DNA from: Garcia nutans
Lineage: Eukaryota; Streptophyta; Magnoliopsida; Malpighiales; Euphorbiaceae
NCBI GenBank assembly: GCA_947685225.1
Contig: CANTUV010000035.1
Coordinates: 41,416,001-41,480,000 of the forward strand
Direction of reading: 5' to 3'
DNA: 64,000 bases
Shown here: positions 22,900 to 32,410 of the stretch, piece by piece
Layout of the letters: each line of letters starts with the position of its first letter
How positions within the stretch are numbered: the stretch's first letter is position 1
Program-made: the position numbers and the translations under genes
The notes under the pieces: model-generated
Database searches by the model: none
What the model saw: the letters and a program-made list of their open reading frames with translations, nothing else
What the model was told of the DNA's origin: nothing

Positions 22900-24096
22900 C
22901 TATGGCAGTCGATAAGTGTAACGTGCAGGCCAGCTTTGCCTAAGCTGGTCCAAGTAGGCTTCAGTCAAGTAAGACATGTCTAAGTCGGGAGCAAAGTTAG
23001 AATCACGAGGCTCAGCTCCATACTGACGCCCAAGTCGGCGAGGATCATAGCATGTACCTTGACGAAGAGCAGCAAGGGGAACGTACATCAAGTATGTCCG
23101 CATGGTGATACAAGAAATCTTCTACCAAGGTACCAACCAACGGATATTGACTTCGGAGCGTGAGTGGATCCAGTCAACCCAGTCAGCATATGAAAAAGTA
23201 GGATGGAGAAGCTTTCTAGCAGAATGATGATGTGGCAGGTATCTGGCAAAATCCACGGATGGAGTATCAAGCAAAAAAAGACACTCCTGAAGCCAAATCT
23301 GTGAAAAAAAAAGAGTCCGCTAAGTTGATAACCTGCAAGGGCAGCTTAGGCAAAAATTAGGACAGCTCGCTAGTTCCGAAAACCTGCTTGGGCAGACTAG
23401 GCAAAAATTAGAGCAATAAAAAAAAGATGAAAAAGAAAACCTAAATTGAAAACCCGAAAGGGCAGTTTAGGTAATTACCTGAAGCAGCAACGGACTCCCA
23501 GTCAGTCTCTTTGACAATCCTGATTTAAATCGGTCTAATCCAACTAAGGTCTCGGCTAAGATCACAGGTACCGGTGACAAGCCTCCTTCCATTTGGTCCA
23601 TAATATCCAATACTCGTAGATCAATATCGCCGTCGGAAGAAACAAGCAAGAATTGGCTGAGCAGGCAAAGACAGTGCATGCGTTCCCATGCCTTAGTAGG
23701 GGCCAAATGAGAGAGACAAAAGTCAATCAAAGGAGCAAGTAGAATTTTTTCACCTCTCATCAACCGAAGAACTTCGGGTTTTGGAACTTGAAATAACATC
23801 TGTATCTTATGTTGAGTCTTGGAAATCAATGTGGGTAACGCCATTTGATGATTATTAGGATATCCAAGGATGGCCTCAAATTCTTCAATCAAGGGACATA
23901 TTTCAAAGCCATTAATTTTAAATACCCTGGAATCCGTATTCCAAAAGGAAGCTACGGCATGTAAGAAGGAGTGGTCCAATTTAACATTTTGAAAACATTT
24001 TAAAACATCAAGTTTTGACCATGAAATTTGCTTCCAATGAATGGCATCCATATTCTTAAATAGAATTTTTATTCTCTTTAAATGATGCTCGGTCAT
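22900..24096 (-). pseudogene. Antisense gene A of E2: DUF7745/plant-mobile-domain-like, two exons
   Basis: A gene opposite to gag-pol. Exon 1 is 24096-23479 (206 codons, phase 0), then a 192-bp intron with CAG|GTAATT donor and TTCAG|GAG acceptor (23478-23287), then exon 2 23286-22900. The protein reads MTEHHLKRIKILFKNMDAIH..., has FEICPLIEEFEAILGYP, LDIMDQMEGG and AETLVGLDRF, the pattern of DUF7745/plant mobile domain proteins. Exon 2 encodes ECLFLLDTPSVDFARYLPHH... to QSWPARYTYRLP. One stop (23122-23124, after ..LVPW) interrupts it, giving about 334 codons if read through. Members of this family act in silencing in plants (MAIN/MAIL1), but the role in a transposon is unknown. E3 has the same two exons and splice sites. 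A TATA box is at 24196-24203. Confidence 0.75.
23320..23471 (+). ncRNA. E2 stem-loop array, second triplet, inside the antisense intron
   Basis: Unit 4 (23320-23349): CTAAGTT/AGCTTAG. Unit 5 (23370-23400): CTAGTT/GACTAG-type stem around GAAAACCTGCTTGGGC. Unit 6 (23440-23471): CCTAAATT/AGTTTAGG around CCC-GAAA-GGG; it ends 6 bases from the antisense splice donor. The triplet fills most of the 192-bp intron. Confidence 0.6.
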
Positions 24097-24195
24097 GGTG
24101 AATGAATGAAGAAAAAGTTAAAATTATTAAAGGGAGTCTTCACGTTGAAAGAGAAAGAATTTTGGTTTATGTATTAAAATATGGCATGAAGGTGA

Positions 24196-24203
24196 TTTAT
24201 ATA
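24196..24203 (-). promoter_or_regulatory. Candidate TATA box of antisense gene A
   Basis: TATATAAA on the minus strand (ttctatataaatcacc) lies 100 bp upstream of the ATG at 24096, a normal plant core promoter spacing. Confidence 0.5.
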
Positions 24204-25096
24204 GAAGAAATAAACCTTTTCCTAAAGTGAAAAGGAAAAGATGATGGGAAAGGGTAAGACAATATGGCATAAGGAATGGAATTAGCAATGAAATTCCTTT
24301 ACCACGTTGGATTTGGTTTAGCAAATGAAGTGGATGTGAATTGTGAAACTATGATGTATTGTAACAAAAAAAAAAGGAGTTACGTTAAAGATACAAATTG
24401 TATATTTTTCATTATTGTAAAATATTTTACAATTACTATAATATTTACATATCACTAAGAGGGTGGTGGTAGGTCACCAAATAAAGACTTGAAAAAATCA
24501 TCGCCTGTTGGAGGAGGGGGCAAATCACTCGTCCCGAGTCCGCCTAAAGCGAGAGCACCAAAACTGGGCAAATTACTCGTCCCAGAATCTCCCGAAGCGG
24601 GAGCACCAAAATCTTTATTACCTTGAAGTTCTGATCCATCATGGTCCTCATCAGAAGCAGACGAAAGGATCTCTTAGTCGTCAGTCTGGGGGCCTCTCGA
24701 TGAAGAAGCACCGGGATCCCTCATCCCCTGAAATTGGAAGTCTCAGAAATGTTGTTTGGATTGATGATATAAACTTTCACAATGAGAAGCCTGCTGACGA
24801 CTTGCAGCCAACTCTTCTTAAAGTTTCTTATTTTGTTCTTCGATCATCCGCTGTGAGCCAAGAAGGAAAAAGTTAAGAGCATACATAATCATGCATACAT
24901 ATAGCATAAGTTACCAAGAAATAAGGAACGTACCAGGTAGTTCATATCAATGCCTTGCGGATGAGATGGCATATCTGGCGGGCTAGGCCGAGCAGATGAA
25001 GGGGGCAATAAAGGAAGGTCCAGCCTCATGATCAAATAAGCCAACAGCCTGCAACAAATCATTGAAAAATCAAAGAAAGAAAAGTTTCAAGGGAAA

Positions 25097-25550
25097 AGTG
25101 GTTAAAGTGCAAAAATTTCCTTGGAAGATCAAAACAAGGAAAGAAGAGCATGAATCAAGCAAGACATGGCCAAGCCAAATCAAGCTTGGCCTTGTCACCT
25201 CAAATGAAATCTTGGTAGAACATGACATGGGCAGGAAACACGGCTAAGCCATTGGCCGTGTCTCACCTAAAGGGCAAAGTCAAGAAGGACCAAGCAAAAA
25301 AAGAAAAGAAACAATAGGTGACACTGGCACGCAACACGGCCAAGTCACTGGCTGTGTCACATGAAACGGCCACAAGCTTGGCCGTGTCCCATCCTAAGCC
25401 AAGAACAAAGAAGAACCAAAGAAAAAACACAGAAGCTGACACACCCAAGAGACACGGCCAAGCCACTGGCCGTGTCACTCTCATCTTCAAAGAACAAAGA
25501 AGACCAGAGGAGAAACAGAAGACGACACACTCAAGTGACATGGTCATTTG
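25097..25550 (+). repeat. Fragment of Athila-like LTR with five GACACGGCC hairpins
   Basis: The fragment aligns with 613 onward (gtgcaaaaa, cttgga.gatcaaaaca, gcatgaa.caagc.agacatggcc). Hairpin units lie near 25163, 25238, 25333, 25366 and 25451. It sits between two exons of antisense gene B. I cannot see a target duplication, so the route of arrival is unknown. Confidence 0.65.
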
Positions 25551-27035
25551 CTTAAGAAGTACTGAGCCCGAGATGTGGAACAGACTCTCCTGCGGCGCCG
25601 TGATGTTCTTCTTCATCTGTACCCTCATTTTCGTCAGAAATCTCCTGCACACCAACAGGAGATACATCAAAGTTCAAGAGTCTTCTTTGAATGAAATAGG
25701 CGTAAAATGGACCCGATAAATGGAGAAATGACTCTGCATCATAACCATACCGGGCTGACCACCATGCATCCTCCGACATTGACATAATATTTAAAGTATA
25801 TTCTGGGATTTGCATTGAAAACATCTGCTGCTCTGGACCGAGAAACCATTCATAAACTCTCTCCCCGAGAAACTAGCCATTGGACACTGGGCTAGTAATA
25901 ATTCGGCGAGAATGTTGGAAAGACAGTGCAACCCTCATCAAAGGAGACCAGAGGCCAAATTCACCTGCAAAATAACATAAGGTAAGTAAAAATTTTTACA
26001 TAAAATTTAAAGCATACTAATGTTATCTTACCTGGTCCCAGGTTAAGCGACTCAACACATAACGGTGAGTATGCACATGACGAGATCTGAGAACGTCCAC
26101 ACGATCGGACAACCATAAATTTAATCTCAAATACCGACTCTCTCTCAGGAAATATCGGGTACCCTCATGAGGTTATGTTCATATGCCCATACCTACAACA
26201 ATGATAGTAAAGATCAAATTCATTTAAGAAAAGAGTGGAAATGACATTGGTGGAAGAAAGAATACCTCGACAATCTCCATCAAGCCGACAAAAGACTTCT
26301 TATTTCGGCAAAGCTTATCAAGACCATAGTAAAGACATGCGAGACCAGCTTCACCCTAGCCAGAAGATGGTACCATTCTGAGATAAGAAAGGACACTCAA
26401 CACTGACAAGTGAATGGAGGATTCAGTGCTGCCTAAGATGGTCGATCCTAGCAGATATAATAAAAATCCTCGAGCATACTGTTTGGCCGCGTCTCTGCCA
26501 ACCCGTCCTTCATAGTTCATCCAATAACTACGAATTGGCTCGATTTTTATCTTAAAAGACCCTTTATATGATGGTTCCATACCAATTAATTCTTGAATTT
26601 CTTCAAATGTTAAAATATCGTTGGTCAAAGGAACTGGAGCACCATCATATCGAAAGCCAGTTATGGCAGTAAAATCATCTGGACCAATTGTCATCTCTCC
26701 AATGGGCAAGTGAAAAGTGTGGGTTGTATCCAACCATCGCTCTGCAAGTACTTGGACTACGCTCCGGTCTATCTGATATTCCTCGGATGGCAATTGTAAG
26801 ATGAACTGCTCAAAGCCGCAATCTCGGATAATCTGCCTTACCCGAGAAGGCACTACATCATACCATTATCGGGCTTTGTAAATACACCCTCCAGCCCGAA
26901 CAACACAATGATCATGCTAACATAGACCCAGGTAAGTTAATGCCAGGTAAGTACATATTATTTTATCTACTTAAATTAATTTATTTTTCACAATAACAAA
27001 TAATATAAAAAATATAAAAAATATATAACAAAAAA

Positions 27036-27037
<2 letters not shown>

Positions 27038-27068
<31 letters not shown>
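27038..27068. repeat. (ATA)n microsatellite in antisense gene B intron 1
   Basis: About ten ATA repeats within the first intron (27126-26917) of antisense gene B. Confidence 0.9.
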
Positions 27069-27070
<2 letters not shown>

Positions 27071-27348
27071 GCGCAAAACAGAAAGACAAAAAAATCAAGA
27101 GAAATAAAAAAGGAAAAAATAATTACCTTGCTCTTTGGATTGAAACTGCAATGGAGCAGCATCCCGGCCAGTATATTTAAATTCCCATCTTCATGATGCC
27201 GGATAAACTCCAATAACTCGGTACTAGAATGAGTCTCTGACCTCGAACCATGCATTGTTTTTGAAAAAATATGTGCTAAAATTGAAAGAAATTTGAGAGA
27301 ATTATGAAATTGAAATCGTGCTGTGAAATGAAATGAAGAAATGATGGG

Positions 27349-27357
27349 TTTTTATAG
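27349..27357 (-). promoter_or_regulatory. Candidate TATA box of antisense gene B
   Basis: CTATAAAAA followed by CCC on the minus strand lies about 95 bp upstream of the ATG at 27255, a good match to a plant TATA box at a normal distance. Confidence 0.55.
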
Positions 27358-27399
27358 AGAAACGGCAAGTAAAAAAAATAAATTCAAAACTGTTTCATG

Positions 27400-27545
27400 A
27401 ATAGTAAAATTTTACTATTCATGAATAGTAAAATTTACTATTGATGAATAGTAAATTCTATTATTCATGAATAGTATTACTATTGATGAACAATATATTT
27501 TACTATTCATGAATAGTATTACTATTGATGAATAGTGCATGAACA
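27400..27545. repeat. Palindrome array upstream of antisense gene B
   Basis: Six or so copies of ATGAATAGTA, several facing their complement to give TACTATTCATGAATAGTA, lie in 150 bp directly upstream of the TATA box. They could be upstream binding sites of the antisense promoter. Confidence 0.75.
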
Positions 27546-27689
27546 GTGATTACATAGTAAAAATAAACAGTAAATTCATTTATTCATTTTAATCATTCAA
27601 ATAATTGCAGGTATACAAATATTCTTACACCAGGGGGCAATAAGATAACATATGCAAAAAAATTTAGCCAAACTTTTTGAAATAAAAAT

Positions 27690-28455
27690 TATTAGCTCGG
27701 GTCCAAAATTCAAATTTTCCTTAGGTCCAGAACCTATAATCTTCCTTGAGTTAAGAACTCAAACCGAGTCCAGAACCCAAATTTTTCTTAGGTCCAGAAC
27801 GTAGAATCTTCCTTGAGTCCAGAACTCGAAATGGGTCTAGAACCCAAATTTTCCTTAGGTCTAGAACCTAGAATTTATTTCTAAGTCCAGAACTTAGCTC
27901 GAGTCCAGAACCCAAATTGTTTTTAGGTTCAGAACCTAGAATTATCCTTGATTCCAAAACTCGAACCGGGTCTAAAACCCAAATTTTTCTTAGGGCCAGA
28001 ACCTAGAATTATTCTTGAGTCCAAAACTCGAACCGGGTCTAAAACCCAAATTTTCCTTAGGTCTAGAACCTAGAATTATCCTTGAGTCCAGAACTCAAAC
28101 CGGGTCCAGAACCCAAATTTTTCTTAGCTCTAGAACCTAGAATTATCCTTGAGTCCAGAACTCAAATCGGGTCTAGAACTCAAATTTTCCTTAGGTCCAA
28201 AACCTAGAATTATTCCAAAGTCCAGAACCTAGCTCGGGTCCAGAACCCAAATTTTACTTTCATCCAGAACCTAGAATCTCTTCTAAGTCTAGAAATTAGC
28301 TCTAGTCCAGAACCCAATTTTACCATTAGGTCCAGAACCTAGAATTATTTCTAAGTCTAGAACTTAGTTCGGGTCCAGAACCCAAATTTTCCTTAGGTCC
28401 AGAATCTAGAATTATCCTTGAGTCCAGAACTCGACACGGGTCCAGAACCCAAAAC
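27690..28455 (+). repeat. E2 3' minisatellite built of CCAGA-loop hairpins
   Basis: A roughly 23-bp subunit, grouped in threes, repeats about 35 times. Each has core TCCAGAAC flanked by complementary arms: GGGT/ACCC, AGGT/ACCT, GAGT/ACTC, AAGT/ACTT. The arms change together. The array ends shortly before the purine tract. Confidence 0.85.
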
Positions 28456-28523
28456 CTCCACCATCTCAAAAATTAAGTCTTGTTGCTTTTCACTCTCTTT
28501 CACTAAAGTTTCAGATCATTCAA

Positions 28524-28536
28524 GCAGGGGGCAAAC
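28524..28536 (+). promoter_or_regulatory. E2 polypurine tract
   Basis: AGCAGGGGGCAAAC, directly before the right LTR TGTAGACCC. E6 has the equivalent AGCAAGGGGCAAAC. Confidence 0.85.
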
Positions 28537-30723
28537 TGTAGACCCTTAATTTTTGTACTGTCTAATATATTTTAATTGGTCCAAAATAATTTTTGTACTG
28601 TCTAATATATTTTAATTGGTCCAAAATAATTTTTGTTATCTTAATTAAATAATTTTTGCTTTATTATCTAATTTTTATTAATAAAAAATAAAAATAAACA
28701 AATAAAAATCAAAAAATAAAAAATAAAAATAAAAATCGGCGACGAAAAATCATCTCCGAAAATGGCTAGCAGGCCTATTCCCCGCCCCCTGAGCAGCCAA
28801 CTGCGGCAGATTTTTTTGCCAGCGTAATTTTTCCCGCGGCAAATTTTTTTTGCCAGCGCAATTTTTCCACAGCAGTTTTTTTTGCCAGCAAAATTTTCCG
28901 ACGCAAATTTTTTGAAATCTAATACAATTAGGTTTCGGTTTCCTTTTCTTATTAAATATTGTATTCCGTGAGTAACTAGGAAAAAATGATAAAAAACTTC
29001 TATAAATAACAACACAAAAAGGGAGGAAAAGGGATCAGAAAAATTGGGACGAAATTGGAGATTTTGAAACCAAATATGTGAAGGAAAGCAGGGGAACCAA
29101 GCTGATTTTGTGAGAGAGCCAAAAAACAATTTAAGTAATTCATCAAAGGCATCAACTGCCTTTGTTTTTGTTGATCCAAGAAGCAACTTTTTTGGGTGTA
29201 ACTCACGAACCAAGGTTTGAGCTCTTAAATTATTTTTTTTGTTTTATCACAGTAGCTTAATTCATGAAATTGTGTTTGTCAAAATAAAAAACCTTAGAAC
29301 TTTAATTTAGTTTTTCTAAAGTTAAAAACCTTATTTCGTTGTTTTATTTTCTAAAAGACATAAAATTGTTATTTTTACTTCTTCAAAACTCCAAAACCCT
29401 AATTTACTTTCCAAATTATCAAAACCCTTAAATTATACTCAGTTACTTTTCAAAAGCCTTAAAAACTACTTTCTTGCTTTTATAAACTTTAAATCATTTG
29501 TTTATTTTCATAAAACTTCATAAAAGCATCAAATTGATTTTCAAATCCTAAAAGCTTCATGCATCACCAAAAACCCTAATTTTAAATCACTAAACCCTAA
29601 CTCAACTCCAAACCTAAAATAGTGAACACTAACCTCTTTAAAACCTTAAACCCTAATTTTTTTATGAACCCTAATCCTTTAAAACCTTAAAAATCATATA
29701 AACACAAATATTTTAATTTTACACAGTAAGCTTGAAATCATCATTTAAAACCACAAATGAAAAGTATTTTAAAGTGTCCAAAACCCTAGTTTCATGATTT
29801 CACCATTCAAACCTTAATTTGGTTAATCAAAGTGTCTTACCAACATTTTAAAACATAAAATCCTTAATTTATTTTAATTCTTTAAAAAGTCACAGTAGCT
29901 TAAACTCATGAAAATCCAAAACCCTAAACATATGAAATAAAAGGATCCTAAATGGAAACAGTAGCTATAACTTAGATTTTTTATTTGCCTTATTCAATTC
30001 TATATTTGATTATGTATTTATTTATTTTATTTAATACTTGATTTATTTAATTTATTATGGATGGATGTTTACTTTTTATTGATATTTAATACCTTTCATG
30101 AATGATTTATTTATGATGAATGGTTATTTACTTTTATCAATTTATTTAGATTTCCAAATGTTGTAAGAGGTATGTTTCCACTTGGTGGGTACCTCATTAG
30201 TTAAATATCAAGTAAATTCAATTTGCTTTTCTATTTTAAAACCTATGTAAAGGGCATGTTTCTACCTTTTGGTGGGTGTCCTATTTAGGCATGTGATGTA
30301 AGGACATATTTCCATCTTCAGATGGGTGTCCATTTATTTATTTTGCTTGGACCTTGCTTTGATTTTAATATAATGATGCTTTCTTTTAATTATTGTGTGT
30401 AATATGGATAATATTGTTATATTTAAGAATGTTATAATATTAAGACCTGTAAAGGAGGCCGGTTCCAATGAACCGGGCATTGTGAGGGTGCTGTGCCATT
30501 TCTCACCTTCCCCACACGTACCCAACTTTCCGAACCCATTAGGGGTTTGGGGATTCCTTAAGAATTGAGTCATCCACCCCTTTCTTTTTTTTTCTGGCCC
30601 GTCAGAGTGGCGACTATATTTTCTCCGGACTTAGGTCCGTGTTCTCTAAGGCCTTGAGCCTAAACGGTCTCGAAGTAGCAAGAACCATTCCACTGGGAGT
30701 GGGGGCCAAAATCCCTGCTCACA
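28537..30723 (+). repeat. E2 right (3') LTR
   Basis: The 2187-bp LTR starts TGTAGACCC and ends CTCACA before the GTGAT duplication. It matches the left LTR throughout, with scattered substitutions and small indels. Open frames inside it (28668-29213 minus, 30334-30573 minus) are shadows. Confidence 0.92.
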
Positions 30724-30728
30724 GTGAT

Positions 30729-32364
30729 ATATAGTGATGCTTCACATAGTGGTTTAGGTTGTGTTCTGATGTAGGAGGGTAGAGTCATTGCTTATGTCTC
30801 TCGACAGTTGAAGCCACATGAGCTGAATTACCCGACTCATGATTTGGAGCTTGCAACCATAGTTTTTGCCTTGAAGATTTGGCGGCATTACTTGTATGGG
30901 AAAAAGTGTTTCATTTATACTGATCACAATATTATGAAATACCTGGGTGTTCAGAGAGAGCTGAATCTTCGGCAGAGATGGTGGTTAGAGTTGATTAAAG
31001 ACTATGACTATTTGATTGATTATCATCCTGGTAAGGCAAATGTTGTTGCTGATGCCTTGACTCGAAAGTCTTTGGCAGGTTTGACTTTTTATTCACTCTC
31101 ATTTCTTGTTTAGTTGAGAGCATTGCATGCTAGATTTGAGTCTTGTGATGATGGTGCTTTGATGGCTCAGTTGCAGTTGAGGCCAATCTTATTGGATCAT
31201 ATTAGGGAGGCTCAATTGGCAGATGAGAGAATTCAATAAATTGTGTTGGTTTGTCAGAAGGGGGAGAGTCGAGACTTTTATGTGAGGGATGATGGCAGTC
31301 TATGTTATAGAGATAGGTTGTGTATTCCTAATGATGTAGAATTGAAAAGAATGATATTAGAGGAAGCACATCAGTCACTTTATGCTATGCACCCTGGGAG
31401 TACCAAGATGTATAAGGACTTGGAGCGCATTATTGGTGATCAAGTATGAAGAGGGATATAGCAGAGTTTGTATCCAAATGTCTCACTTGCCAGAGAGTGA
31501 AGGCTGAGCACTAGGTTCCTTCAGGGTTGCTCCAACCTTTATTAGTGCCCGAGTGAAAATGGAAGCGAGTGACAATGGATTTTGTGACTGGACTGCCTTC
31601 GACCCAGAAGAAGCATGATGTGATATGGGTGATAGTTGATCAGACGATAAAGACAACTCATTTTCTTCCAATTCGGATGGATTATTCTCTTGAGAGGTTG
31701 GCTGAGCTGTATATCAGTGAGATAGTGAGGTTGCATGGAGTCTCAGTTTCTTTGGTGTCAAATCGAGATGCCCAGTTTACTTCGAGGTTTTAGAAGAGTT
31801 TGCATGATGCTTTGGGTTCTCAGTTGTATTTTAGTATTGTTTTCCATCCTCAGACAAATGGGCAGTCAGAGAGAGTGATACAGATTCTAGAGGATATGTT
31901 GAGGAGCTGTATCATTAATTTTACCAAGAATTGGGATAGATTTTTGCCGCTAATTGAGTTTGCTTATAACAACAGTCATCAGTCTAGTATTGGGATGGCT
32001 CCTTATGAGGCCTTGTATGACAGGAGATGAAGGACACCTTTGTGTTAGAGAGAGTTGGTCTAGTGGCTTATAGACTAGCTTTGCCACCTGAGTTGGATCA
32101 AATTCATAATATCTTCCATGTCTCGATGCTTCGGAGAATCAGGTCTGACCCATCTCATATCCTATCAGTGGAGACTATTGAGGTGAGTCCAGAATTGACT
32201 TACAAGGAAGAACCAGTGGCAATTTTAGCACTAGAGGTTAAAGAATTGAGGAATAAGAGGGTGCCACTTGTGAAAGTCCTTCAGAGGAATGATGCCACTG
32301 AGGATGCAACATGGGAGAGTGAGCAGACGATTCAGAGTCAGTTTTCCCAATTGTTCCAAACTTG
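30729..32364 (+). pseudogene. Element B pol, part 2: RNase H, integrase, chromodomain (broken)
   Basis: Continues the frame cut at 12903: YSDASHSGLGCVL. RNase H runs 30729-31113 (LKPHELNYPTHDLELATIVF, IYTDHN, GKANVVADAL) with stops after CVLM, at 31111-31113 and in IQ-stop-IVL. The integrase zinc part is at 31243-31530 (HPGSTKMYKD, CLTCQRVKAEH) with a frameshift near ERIIGDQV. The integrase core at 31569-32030 keeps TMDFVTGLP and QSERVIQILED; SDRD has become SNRDAQ and a stop follows SRF. An internal deletion of about 270 bp joins ...RTPLC directly to ERVGLVAYRLALPP. The chromodomain-like end is FHVSMLRRIRSD... to WESEQTIQSQFSQLF. Non-functional. Confidence 0.92.
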
Positions 32365-32397
32365 AGACCAGGTAATTTCGAGGACGAAATTTTTTTT

Positions 32398-32410
32398 AGG
32401 GGGAGAGAAT
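32398..32410 (+). promoter_or_regulatory. Element B polypurine tract
   Basis: AGGGGGAGAGAAT directly before the LTR start TGCAATATTCC, preceded by the shared gaggacgaaattt. Confidence 0.8.

Larger units (their letters stand above)
24455..27255 (-). pseudogene. Antisense gene B of E2: plant mobile domain (PMD) gene, six or more exons
   Basis: Exons inferred from frame and GT-AG sites: 27255-27127 (43 codons, MHGSRSETHSSTELLEFIRH), 26916-26266, 26192-26032, 25964-25552, one ending at 24934, and 24850-24455. The second exon holds the PMD core: IRDCGFEQFI, VLAERWLDTTHTFHLP, GEMTIGPDDFTAITGF, YARGFLLYLLG. Exon 4 carries VYEWFLGPEQQ and YFIQRRLLNF. The last exons encode a short coiled-coil-like piece (MIEEQNKKL.EELAASRQQ) and a Gly/Pro-rich tail ending DDFFKSLFGDLPPPS. 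Stops occur in exon 2 (before WYDVV and after PSSG), exon 4 and the last exon, exon 3 has a frameshift, and an LTR fragment (25097-25550) interrupts it. PMD genes in Grande/Ogre-type elements are known; this copy is dead. Confidence 0.75.
12904..30723 (+). mobile_element. E2: Tat/Ogre-type Ty3/gypsy element with two antisense genes
   Basis: The element is 17,820 bp, flanked by a perfect 5-bp duplication GTGAT (12899-12903, 30724-30728) inside the pol of element B. LTRs are 12904-15115 and 28537-30723; the primer site is at 15117 and the purine tract at 28524. Sense genes run gag, protease, G-patch-like segment, RT, RNase H, a second RNase H, integrase (16281-22489). A second RNase H of archaeal-like type is the mark of the Tat lineage. 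Downstream, 22900-27255 carries two spliced genes on the opposite strand. Stops and frameshifts in all sense genes make it non-autonomous today. LTRs differ by several percent in places, so it is older than E4. Confidence 0.92.

Noticed and set aside
24508..24876. 122-aa plus-strand frame between the antisense genes
   Set aside because: It is the complement of the last exons of antisense gene B, which read better as protein on the minus strand with splice sites.
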